DNA from: Colwellia sp. Arc7-635
Lineage (GTDB): Bacteria > Pseudomonadota > Gammaproteobacteria > Enterobacterales > Alteromonadaceae
Assembly: GCF_003971255.1 (NCBI RefSeq)
Contig: NZ_CP034660.1
Coordinates: forward strand, 3,100,001 to 3,164,000
Direction of reading: 5' to 3'
Length of the DNA stretch: 64,000 nt
Positions 1-7,674 of this stretch are shown here, in pieces. The translations under genes were made by a program, and so were the position numbers. The notes under the pieces are model-generated. The model worked only from the letters and a program-made list of their open reading frames with translations. It had not been told where the DNA came from and did no database searches. Every line of letters begins with the position of its first letter. Positions within the stretch are counted from its first letter, which is position 1.

Positions 1-1
1 C

Positions 2-1159
2 AAAGGCCAACCTGAAGACTTATTACCTAGGTTAGAAAAACTACGTGCCGAATACGAAAAATTGGTAAGCGATGACCTATCTAATAAAGTGATTGGCGAA
101 CCAGCAGACTACTTTCAATGTTTTACTCGAACCGACATCGACCTTTTGGTCGGTATGCCTATTCCAAAAACTGCACAATGCGCAACAGACTGGCTAATAG
201 CTTTTGCCAATCATACTAATTTAGACGCTATTAAATTTCCCATCGTGCTGGTACAAGAATATGGTATGTCTGCTTTTCGTTTAGCTGCGATAGCAACATT
301 AGCCATTGAGCGCCTTGCCAATTGTCATTTGCAAACGAATCGTAAGGTGGTTGCGATATCAGCACACAACGACCATGTTGGCTGGCATATAACCACTGAA
401 GATGACAATAGCGAGCAGCATCATCAACAATTTGACTATGTAGTTAATGCCTGTGGTTTTAAAAGCGGTGAAATTGATGACATGCTCAAAACCAAGCGCA
501 AACGTATGGTCGAGTTTAAAGCGGCCTATGTTGCTCACTGGCCACAATACCAAGGCGCATGGCCAGAAATCGTGTTTCATGGTGAACGTGGAACACCGCA
601 AGGCATGGCACAATTGACGCCCTACCCTAACGGTTATTTCCAACTACACGGCATGACACAAGATATTACCTTGTTCGAAAAAGGTTTAGTGAGCAGTTCG
701 GCCAACAGCGCCCAGCCTCAATTGGCAGCTAAGTTTATCGAAAAAATTGACAATCAATGGCCAGCCCATCTAGTAAACCACCGGACTTTAGGCTCGATTG
801 ACCATATCGCGCAATATATGCCGAGCTTTAGCACCGCAACAGTTGCAGCCAAGCCCATGTTTGGCGCACAACAAATTCCGGGACAAGATCCAGACTTGCG
901 CGCAGCAGACGTGTCATTCGACAATAAACACTATGCCCGTGCCGAAATAGTCAAAGCATCATCGGCATTAGAAGCCGCTGATGCAATTTTAGCCGACCTA
1001 GTTTGTTGTGGGCTGGTTGAGGAGTCTGCACTGACCGCTGCTTATAAGCATCACTATTTCCCGGTCAGTCAGCAAAGCAGCGACGCTGACGTCACAAAAC
1101 GGGCGATAGAGCTCGCCCAACAGCGTGAATACCCAAGCGCCCTGGCACTAAATTTTTAG
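2..1159 (+). CDS. FAD-dependent oxidoreductase (DAO-like), 5' end missing
   Basis: The frame is open from the window edge, so the N-terminal FAD-binding dinucleotide fold lies outside; a TTG at 62 is only the first start-like codon inside. The visible part looks like the substrate and C-terminal half of a DAO-type flavoprotein, including a VVNACGFKSG segment typical of the second FAD-contacting strand. Substrate unknown. The gene converges on gph and overlaps its 3' end by 12 bases. The family call is from general resemblance only. Confidence 0.6.
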   Translation, partial: KGQPEDLLPRLEKLRAEYEKLVSDDLSNKVIGEPADYFQCFTRTDIDLLVGMPIPKTAQCATDWLIAFANHTNLDAIKFPIVLVQEYGMSAFRLAAIATLAIERLANCHLQTNRKVVAISAHNDHVGWHITTEDDNSEQHHQQFDYVVNACGFKSGEIDDMLKTKRKRMVEFKAAYVAHWPQYQGAWPEIVFHGERGTPQGMAQLTPYPNGYFQLHGMTQDITLFEKGLVSSSANSAQPQLAAKFIEKIDNQWPAHLVNHRTLGSIDHIAQYMPSFSTATVAAKPMFGAQQIPGQDPDLRAADVSFDNKHYARAEIVKASSALEAADAILADLVCCGLVEESALTAAYKHHYFPVSQQSSDADVTKRAIELAQQREYPSALALNF

Positions 1160-1837
1160 GAGTTTAAAGGCTGCAACAAATTGATTAAAGTTATCAAAGC
1201 ACCAGCTTGGTTGGTACTGGCTGATATCTTCACCATAATTGTAACCATAGGTTAATCCAACGCTTGCCATACCGGCTGCCTGGGCCGCTAAAATATCATT
1301 TTTAGAATCACCAATCATGACACATTGCTCAACCGTCACATCCAATTTTGTCAACGCGCCAAATAGAGGATCCGGATGTGGTTTTTGTACTGGGAACGTA
1401 TCGCCGCCGATCTGTATTTCAAACAGACTACCTATTGCTAAACCATCTAAAATAGGTTGAATAAATTGCTCTGGTTTATTAGTAATAATGGCCAGTCGAT
1501 AGCCCGCTTGCTTTAAACTAATTAAGCCATCACGTACTCCGTCATACAAAACAGAGTTGACACAAACACATTCTTTATAATGGGCTAAAAACTTAGTTAG
1601 CGCGTCTGCAGCATAAGCATTATCGAGTGTTTCATCAATTTCTGCAGAGCCTGACAATGCCCGTTCTGTCAATATTTTAGCGCCATTACCCACCCAACTA
1701 CGGATCATATCTTCATCAAATTCAGGTTTATTTAAATCGGCTAACATTCGATTTATCGCTAATGCGAGATCCGGAGCGCTGTCGACTAAGGTGCCATCTA
1801 AGTCAAATAACAATACGTTTTTATCTTTTAATTCCAC
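1148..1837 (-). CDS. gph: Phosphoglycolate phosphatase (HAD family)
   Basis: HAD-superfamily phosphatase of 229 residues, the usual Gph length. Motif I FDLDGTLVDS is at residues 11-20, with nucleophile Asp12 and acid Asp14. Motif II is in IITNKPE, the motif III Lys in QKPHPDP and motif IV acidic residues in GDSKND. Gph dephosphorylates 2-phosphoglycolate, for example from DNA repair. A close HAD relative with another sugar-phosphate substrate cannot be excluded. It is convergent with the upstream flavoprotein gene, overlapping its stop. Confidence 0.88.
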   Translation of the reverse strand: MELKDKNVLLFDLDGTLVDSAPDLALAINRMLADLNKPEFDEDMIRSWVGNGAKILTERALSGSAEIDETLDNAYAADALTKFLAHYKECVCVNSVLYDGVRDGLISLKQAGYRLAIITNKPEQFIQPILDGLAIGSLFEIQIGGDTFPVQKPHPDPLFGALTKLDVTVEQCVMIGDSKNDILAAQAAGMASVGLTYGYNYGEDISQYQPSWCFDNFNQFVAAFKLLKI

Positions 1838-2250
1838 TGTGTTCCCTGCTTCTTACGTTATGTGAGGAATGTTACCTGAACTCAAAGCATTAGTGCAGTA
1901 GTTCATGCATTTCGTAAAAAAATAAAAGCAGATGATTGCGAGTTACTCGGCGGTGTAACTAGGACACCCATTCTACATTGCTACGTTTTTTGTTAACCGA
2001 CACATAAGTCACTAACAACCATCAATAACAATAAAGTGACTGTATTGTTATTTGTTAAGCCTATGGTGTTGGACCAAATATAAACATTTTATTATGGGTG
2101 GCCTGATCAATATCGCCTGATAAGTATCTCTGTAAAAATAGTGTATTGAAAGCTAGCAGAGCATACAATTAAGCTAATGATTAATTTAACTTTTATACAC
2201 ATAAGTTATTCACTTACTGTTTGAATTCAAGAAAAAAAAACAAACAAAAA
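1838..2250. other. Intergenic region, no gene recognised
   Basis: About 410 AT-rich bases upstream of gph. It should hold the gph promoter. I see no convincing ORF, RNA gene or repeat in it. Confidence 0.5.
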
Positions 2251-2280
2251 AGCCGATTAACTTAGCGCTAATCGGCTTTT
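2251..2280. terminator. Rho-independent terminator after the desaturase gene
   Basis: A hairpin with stem AGCCGATTA/TAATCGGCT is flanked by A-rich and T-rich tracts, so it can work in both directions. It lies about 40 bases downstream of the desB stop on the minus strand. Confidence 0.85.
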
Positions 2281-2322
2281 AAATATTTAGCTTATCCAGC
2301 TATCAAATATACTTAACTTTGA

Positions 2323-3384
2323 CTAGGCGGCGTTTGGTAAAGAGTATTTAAATATACGTTTTAATACCCCTGAGTACTGCGTCGAAAAACTACCCGTATT
2401 ATACTGCAGTTGATATTTTTTAAAGACGGCCTGTACCTGTGGTGCAACTTCTTGGTAACGAGAAGATGGTAAGTCAGGGAATAAATGATGCTCTATTTGA
2501 AAGCTCAAATGTCCTGTCATTAAATGGAAACCTTTGCCGCCCTGAATATTTGAAGATCCCAGTGCTTGACGGTAATACCATTGTCCACGAGTCTCATTTT
2601 CAATAGACGCTTCTGTAAACGTATGCACGTGTTCCGTAAAGTGACCACAAAATATGATGGTTGACGTCCATAAATTACGTAACAAGTTGGCAATTAAATT
2701 ACCAACTAACACCCACAAAAATAATGGGCCAGCAATCAATGGGAAAAACACATAATCTTTAATTATTTGGCGTGAGGCTTTACTAAAAAAGCGATGCTTT
2801 AATTCAGAGTGAGGAACACTCTGGTCTCGCCCGTCTTTTTTCTTACCAAAAAAAACACGTTCAGCAGCTAGTTCGTGATAAGCAATACCCCACTGAAATA
2901 ACAAACTTAAATTAATGTAAGTTATAAACTGCCAAAGGTTTTTAACTTTCCATTTAAAGTCACTTGATAAACGTAAAAGTCCGTAACCAAAATCACGATC
3001 TTTACCTATGACATTGGTGTATGTGTGATGTTCAAAGTTATGCACTCGGTTCCAGCTTTTACCATCACAGGCAATATCCCATTCATAACTTTGCGAGTTA
3101 ATGTGTTTATCATTCATCCAATCATATTGACCATGCATAACATTATGACCAATTTCCATATTGTCTAAAATTTTTGATGTCGCCAGTAATAAAACACCTA
3201 CAACCCATAGTGCAGGATGAATTAACCCCGTTAATAACATTAAGCGGCCTGTCCAACCACAGTAACGTTGCCAGCGAATAACGCGGCGAATATAGTCAGC
3301 GTCTTTTTTACCTACTTTTGCCATAGTATTTTGCTTTATAGAATCAAGCTCTTGAGCAAATTGTTCGTAATTCATTTGTGTCAT
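2323..3384 (-). CDS. desB: Acyl-CoA/fatty acid desaturase (DesB-like)
   Basis: Membrane di-iron fatty acid desaturase that introduces a double bond into acyl chains to keep membranes fluid. Three histidine boxes are visible: HNVMH (about 80-84), HNFEHH (115-120) and QIEHH (296-300), with hydrophobic segments between them. I chose the ATG at 3384: it overlaps the stop of the preceding reductase gene as ATGA and has GGAGAT about 7 bases upstream. An upstream ATG at 3423 would add 13 residues inside the reductase frame. Paired with the reductase gene it matches the desC-desB operon of Pseudomonas; the symbol rests on that order and family. Double-bond position is not visible. Confidence 0.85.
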   Translation of the reverse strand: MTQMNYEQFAQELDSIKQNTMAKVGKKDADYIRRVIRWQRYCGWTGRLMLLTGLIHPALWVVGVLLLATSKILDNMEIGHNVMHGQYDWMNDKHINSQSYEWDIACDGKSWNRVHNFEHHTYTNVIGKDRDFGYGLLRLSSDFKWKVKNLWQFITYINLSLLFQWGIAYHELAAERVFFGKKKDGRDQSVPHSELKHRFFSKASRQIIKDYVFFPLIAGPLFLWVLVGNLIANLLRNLWTSTIIFCGHFTEHVHTFTEASIENETRGQWYYRQALGSSNIQGGKGFHLMTGHLSFQIEHHLFPDLPSSRYQEVAPQVQAVFKKYQLQYNTGSFSTQYSGVLKRIFKYSLPNAA

Positions 3385-4439
3385 ATTGACATCTCCAAGT
3401 CGCTTAATGGCTTTGAAATACACAGCTGTATAATTTGTTCACCACTGTCTGACACATCACCAGTAAGCAAGTTTTTTACAAGTCCACTCTTTTTAGTACA
3501 GTGACATTGGTGACACACACCAATGCCACAACCACGTATTACTGGCGCGTTTTGGCTTTCTAATTGTATTAACAAATTTTGTTGATTAGATGCAGTAAAC
3601 GCATTGCCATTTAATGTAACGGTGATGTCTATTTTCGTCGCTGAATCATCATTAACAATAGGAGCTAATGAGAAATGCTCTTGATAGAAATTAGCACCCG
3701 TATCTTTACTTAACGCTTCAATATCAAACATTAAGCCTTGAGGCCCACAGCAATAAACATCTGACTTAGCCAGTAAGGTTAATGGTTGTGATTCATGCTC
3801 ACTGCGGGTCATAAGATCAAATGTGAAATACGGATATTCTTTCGCTAGTAACGCTAACGGCTCTACAAATTGATGCTCATTTAATGGCGCAATATAACGT
3901 AAATACATTGGGTTGTTAGCTGTAGATAAATGCTCTGACAACATTGACATCATTGGAGTTATACCAGAACCACCTGCAATCATAACAGTCGGAGTTTCTA
4001 ACGGTTTATTTGCCGGCTGAAATACAAACTCACCTTGTGCTGCTGAAATATTTACCCAACTATTAATTGTAAGTTCATCGGCTAACTGTGGTGTAAAACG
4101 GCCTAATTCATTAGTCTTAATCACTAAAGTAATCGTTTTATCTTTAGCATATTGCTGCGGACTAGAGGCAATTGTAAAAATTCGAGTCAGCAAACGGCCA
4201 TTTAATTCGGCAGTCAATTCAATATGTTGACCCGCTTTATGAGCCTTCCACTGGTGCTGAGGTTGCAATGTAATATGAACAAAGTCACCAATAGCTTTAG
4301 TAACATTAAGAACTTGAGCGCGATATAAACCCTGACGCCATGCAGGTTTTACTCGCTGTATTACTGGTTCAAAATAACCAGAAAAAGCACTATGGTGTGA
4401 AAACCATAAACTTAGTTTGTTTAAAGTCGTAGATAACAT
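3381..4439 (-). CDS. desC: Ferredoxin-NAD(P)H oxidoreductase partner of desaturase (DesC-like)
   Basis: Flavin reductase with a C-terminal plant-type 2Fe-2S domain, expected to carry electrons from NAD(P)H to the downstream desaturase. A FAD-binding barrel comes first (FTIASSP near residues 90-96), then an NAD-binding Rossmann part (MIAGGSGITPMMS), then the cluster motif CGIGVCHQC near the end. I start at the ATG at 4439. The longer frame opens with a GTG at 4478 that falls inside the operator and at the predicted transcription start. The gene is first in a two-gene operon with desB, stop and start overlapping. Confidence 0.85.
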   Translation of the reverse strand: MLSTTLNKLSLWFSHHSAFSGYFEPVIQRVKPAWRQGLYRAQVLNVTKAIGDFVHITLQPQHQWKAHKAGQHIELTAELNGRLLTRIFTIASSPQQYAKDKTITLVIKTNELGRFTPQLADELTINSWVNISAAQGEFVFQPANKPLETPTVMIAGGSGITPMMSMLSEHLSTANNPMYLRYIAPLNEHQFVEPLALLAKEYPYFTFDLMTRSEHESQPLTLLAKSDVYCCGPQGLMFDIEALSKDTGANFYQEHFSLAPIVNDDSATKIDITVTLNGNAFTASNQQNLLIQLESQNAPVIRGCGIGVCHQCHCTKKSGLVKNLLTGDVSDSGEQIIQLCISKPLSDLEMSI

Positions 4440-4445
4440 AATTTG

Positions 4446-4507
4446 AGAGTACACTTGTACGCTGAAGTTTGAGCGCACGATTGTACGCTCAAATAATAAA
4501 AAATCAA
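4446..4507 (-). promoter_or_regulatory. desCB promoter with two tandem FabR/DesT-like operators
   Basis: Reading the minus strand, -35 TTGATT (4507-4502) and -10 TACAAT (4485-4480) are separated by 16 bases. Two 18-base palindromes lie here: AGCGTACAATCGTGCGCT (4489-4472), covering the -10, and AGCGTACAAGTGTACTCT (4463-4446), just downstream. They resemble the palindromes bound by TetR-type unsaturated fatty acid regulators FabR and DesT. Occupation would block RNA polymerase. The regulator gene is not in this window. Confidence 0.75.
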
Positions 4508-4562
4508 ATGTTATTAAAACAGACCTAATTAGCTGAATATAAAAATAAGCTAAAAGTTAACG

Positions 4563-4846
4563 GTTAACAGGACACTCACTCTATGAGTTAACAGCGAGTT
4601 AAAGTTAACAGGATACTCATCCTAAATACAATTTACGGTGAGTGTCCTCTTAATTTCATTTCAAACCACGTAGTTCCAAAGCTTACGTTGAAGATGAACT
4701 TGTCTAAAAACACGTATTTAGACACCACTGAATGAAATGCTAGAGTAATATCGTTAGTTTTAGTTAACAATATTACCGCTTTCAGTGAAGTTAACGTTTT
4801 CGCTTTAATGTTGTGATATTTTATTTGAATGAGTGTCCTGTTAATT
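4563..4846. repeat. REP/MITE-like inverted-repeat cluster at the left side of the defence island
   Basis: The motif TTAACAGGACACTCA occurs as two direct copies (near 4563-4581 and 4604-4622) and two inverted copies (near 4637-4654 and 4831-4845), with small changes. The outer pair brackets about 280 bases of AT-rich non-coding DNA. It looks like a short non-autonomous element or clustered REP sequences. No transposase is present. Confidence 0.6.
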
Positions 4847-5099
4847 TCTTATGTTCAAAATAAAGCGGTGTTTTGATCTTAAATTTAACAATGCAACGCT
4901 TATTAAAATCCACTGTAAATATGTGTTAAATCAAAGGAATTCTTATATTCCCTTTATTGATTAGTTAATTCATGACAAACTCATTAGCATTATTAGGCAG
5001 TTATGGAACAACGGTTACTAATGATTATTTATTTATCTAATTTTTAGTTCTATAACGCTGTACATAAAACAACTTAACCATTTGTCGGCTCAGAGTATT

Positions 5100-6227
5100 A
5101 TGAAAATTAAAATGAATAAAGCGGGAAATGGTGACTGTTTCCTAATCCAAACAAATCATTCAACAGTATTGATCGATGGCGGTACATCTTCTTCATACAA
5201 TGGTTGGTCAAGATCATTACAAAGTACGGATATCATTGATGCTCTATTTATTACACATATAGATAACGATCATGTAAACGGAATAATCAAGTTACTTGAT
5301 AGTAATTTAATGGATAACCTAACCATTAAAAATATCTTTTTTAATGGTTCTCGGCAAATAACAGAGTTCGATGTTAAAAACGACTCTGAATATGACTCTG
5401 AATATGATTCCATTGCAAGTAATTTTAGTGCAAAGCATAAACTTGAAGTTGATATTGGTTTTTCTGAAGGAACGTCTTTATCTTACCTTATTGAGTCAAA
5501 AGGTTTAATGATCAATGCACTCAACGACGGTAAAGCTATTCATCAAAATACATACCAATCACCAATAGTGATAGGTGATATCTCCTGTCAATTTTTGGGC
5601 CCAACCTTAAAGTCCATAAAAAAACTTAGACTAAATTGGTTAGATGTATTGGAAGAAAGAGGAATCAAACGCAAAATATTGACTAAAAAACATGCTATTG
5701 CATTAGAGTCATATGTGAAGTCACTCTCTATAGCAACTGAATCAGAGTTCAATATTTCATCAAATACCTGTACTGATATTGACTCACTTGCAAACAGCTC
5801 ATACATCCCTGATAAATCTCTAGCAAATGAAACAAGCTTTTCGTTTATCCTCCGATGTGGGAAAAAGTCTATCTTAATGCTTGGTGATGCCCATGTTGAG
5901 ACGATTCTAGAATGGATGGATGAACATACACTTAAAACCCTAGCTGTGGATGCTATAAAAATATCTCATCATGGTAGCAAACATAATATTAACAAAGAAT
6001 TTATTAAAAGAGTTGATTGTAATCGATACTTAATAAGTACAAATGGTAAGAAATCACATCCAGATCTTGAAACATTGGCAATCATCGCTACATATTCATC
6101 CAAACCACATACACAAATATCGATAAATTATGAAATAGATAAGATATCAAACGATTTTATTGATAATTTGTCAAAATTACCCAATCCCGCAAAAATTTAT
6201 TTCAACCAAGAAGAAATATCGTTATGA
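5100..6227 (+). CDS. MBL-fold (ComEC-type) metallohydrolase of a defence island
   Basis: Metallo-beta-lactamase fold protein of about 375 residues. Zinc ligands are visible as HIDNDH at 53-58 (HxHxDH-like with the second His replaced by Asn/Asp), LGDAH near 261 and SHHGS near 290, the arrangement of ComEC C-terminal-like hydrolases. I prefer the ATG at 5100; a TTG at 5082 would add six residues and neither has a strong ribosome site. Its stop overlaps the protease start as ATGA, so it is translationally coupled. MBL plus trypsin-like protease is the accessory pair known from Avs1 defence systems. Its true substrate is unknown. Confidence 0.8.
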   Translation: MKIKMNKAGNGDCFLIQTNHSTVLIDGGTSSSYNGWSRSLQSTDIIDALFITHIDNDHVNGIIKLLDSNLMDNLTIKNIFFNGSRQITEFDVKNDSEYDSEYDSIASNFSAKHKLEVDIGFSEGTSLSYLIESKGLMINALNDGKAIHQNTYQSPIVIGDISCQFLGPTLKSIKKLRLNWLDVLEERGIKRKILTKKHAIALESYVKSLSIATESEFNISSNTCTDIDSLANSSYIPDKSLANETSFSFILRCGKKSILMLGDAHVETILEWMDEHTLKTLAVDAIKISHHGSKHNINKEFIKRVDCNRYLISTNGKKSHPDLETLAIIATYSSKPHTQISINYEIDKISNDFIDNLSKLPNPAKIYFNQEEISL

Positions 6228-6895
6228 GCTTAGAAGAGATTAGTCATAAGTTTCAGATAAACTCGACTTTTATCATAGAAAGTTTAGATGAAAGTGGCGA
6301 AAATATTGCTAGAGGTACATGTTTTGCTATAACACCTTTTTTGGTCTTAACTGCTAAACATGTAATTACACATCGTAATAAATTTCGATGTTACTTAAAA
6401 AGTGATGATTTTAAGAATAATATTTTTTATACATTAGAAGTTATTGAGCATGATAGTGATTGGGATTTCGCCATATTAAGGTTAGCAAGTGACTCTTTCT
6501 CAAAGTTTATCCCTTTAGGTGATGTAGAAATACCACTTTCAACTAAAGTCCAAATTTGTGGCTACCCTATTGAAGCTGTCTACATTAATTCTCTTGTTGA
6601 CGTATCTGTTACTAATATATATTCAGATATATTGACACATGACTATAGTTTTGAAGTATCTCAGTCATCGACGGTAAAAGATTATCAAGGTATGTCTGGT
6701 TCTCCTGTTTTATATAAAGGTTATGCTATTGGTGTTTTAGTGGTTCAAAGAGCGAGTACCATTCTAAAGGTACTCTCAATTAGCGATATAATTAGTAGGA
6801 TTCCAGACTTATCAGAAGAGTTGAGATTTGAAACAATATTACAAGATGAAATTGATTATAGCCCTCCACTACTCCCCCTTCTCCATTTTCGGTAA
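6224..6895 (+). CDS. Trypsin-like serine protease domain (probable N-terminal part of a protease-HamA fusion)
   Basis: The trypsin fold is recognisable and the catalytic triad is intact: His46 in LTAKH, Asp81 in DFAIL, Ser158 in GMSGSP. There is no signal peptide, so it should act in the cytoplasm, as expected for a defence effector. The frame ends with a proline-rich tail directly after a run of five C (6874-6878). The next frame is open from 6862 and continues into HamA-like sequence without a start codon. One added C would join the two into a protein of about 483 residues. The gene starts inside the MBL stop codon. Confidence 0.82.
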   Translation: MSLEEISHKFQINSTFIIESLDESGENIARGTCFAITPFLVLTAKHVITHRNKFRCYLKSDDFKNNIFYTLEVIEHDSDWDFAILRLASDSFSKFIPLGDVEIPLSTKVQICGYPIEAVYINSLVDVSVTNIYSDILTHDYSFEVSQSSTVKDYQGMSGSPVLYKGYAIGVLVVQRASTILKVLSISDIISRIPDLSEELRFETILQDEIDYSPPLLPLLHFR

Positions 6896-7674
6896 AAATA
6901 GATTGTTATAATGAAGTCCCTAATGTTAAGGGACTAGATATTGGTTTCGATCTTTCCATTTGGAGAGTAAATGCTCTAGTTGATTGCGCTAGAGAGTGGC
7001 TAATCGATTATGCACTTTCTGCTTCAGTTAAGAAAAGCTTAGAAAACAAATCACATTCACAGATGGCTATTGCTTTCAAAGCATTTCAAACAACTGAAAT
7101 AGATGTAATGAATGATTTATTTCTACATATGGCCATCAGACAGAATTACAAGACGATCCCTATAGTAAATAAGGTCATTAATACTCAACTAGGATCTGCT
7201 TTATCATGCTCTCACATAGTATTAGAAAAAGGAAAAATTGAAATATGGTTAGGAGCTTCTTCAATTCAAGAAAATTTGAAAGATGCGACCACTCAAGCTA
7301 TTAAAAATATTGAAGTTCTATTATCAGTCGAAACTATCCAAGAAAGATTAATATTAATTACCGAAAAAATGGATGATTCTTGGCCATTTAAGGATAAATT
7401 AGAAAAATTATCTGACAATACTATTCCTATGGCTCAACGGTTTGACAAAATAGTAGTTCCTATATTTATTACTCATGATAGCGATACCATTACTAAGTAT
7501 GACGAGGGGACTTATATTGATGAATTACAAAAGGAAATAGATGAATGTCGTCTTATAATAACAAGTAATTTTTCTAGTGATATTATTCAACTAGTAAATT
7601 TAAAAGTCTTTATATTTCCAGTAAAGAGTATATCAGACTTACATTCTAGGTTTAAGGAAGGGATATCTTTATGA
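6862..7674 (+). CDS. hamA: HamA-like protein (DUF1837), apparently nuclease-dead
   Basis: Hachiman HamA family. The frame is open from 6862, and the stretch before the first ATG (7063) is protein-like (VKIDCYNEVPNV, REWLIDYAL), so the ATG start would remove about a quarter of the domain. No ATG, GTG or TTG lies in frame between 6862 and 7062. The C-terminal FIFPVKSISDLHSRFKEG is typical of the family. Where active HamA nucleases carry a GExK motif, this protein reads WLGASSIQ, so the Glu and Lys are missing. The stop overlaps the hamB start as ATGA. The family call rests mainly on this neighbour and these blocks. Confidence 0.72.
   Translation, partial: PSTTPPSPFSVKIDCYNEVPNVKGLDIGFDLSIWRVNALVDCAREWLIDYALSASVKKSLENKSHSQMAIAFKAFQTTEIDVMNDLFLHMAIRQNYKTIPIVNKVINTQLGSALSCSHIVLEKGKIEIWLGASSIQENLKDATTQAIKNIEVLLSVETIQERLILITEKMDDSWPFKDKLEKLSDNTIPMAQRFDKIVVPIFITHDSDTITKYDEGTYIDELQKEIDECRLIITSNFSSDIIQLVNLKVFIFPVKSISDLHSRFKEGISL

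Noticed and set aside
359-643. 94-codon minus-strand ORF inside the first oxidoreductase
   Set aside because: Antisense shadow of a coding region with no support of its own.
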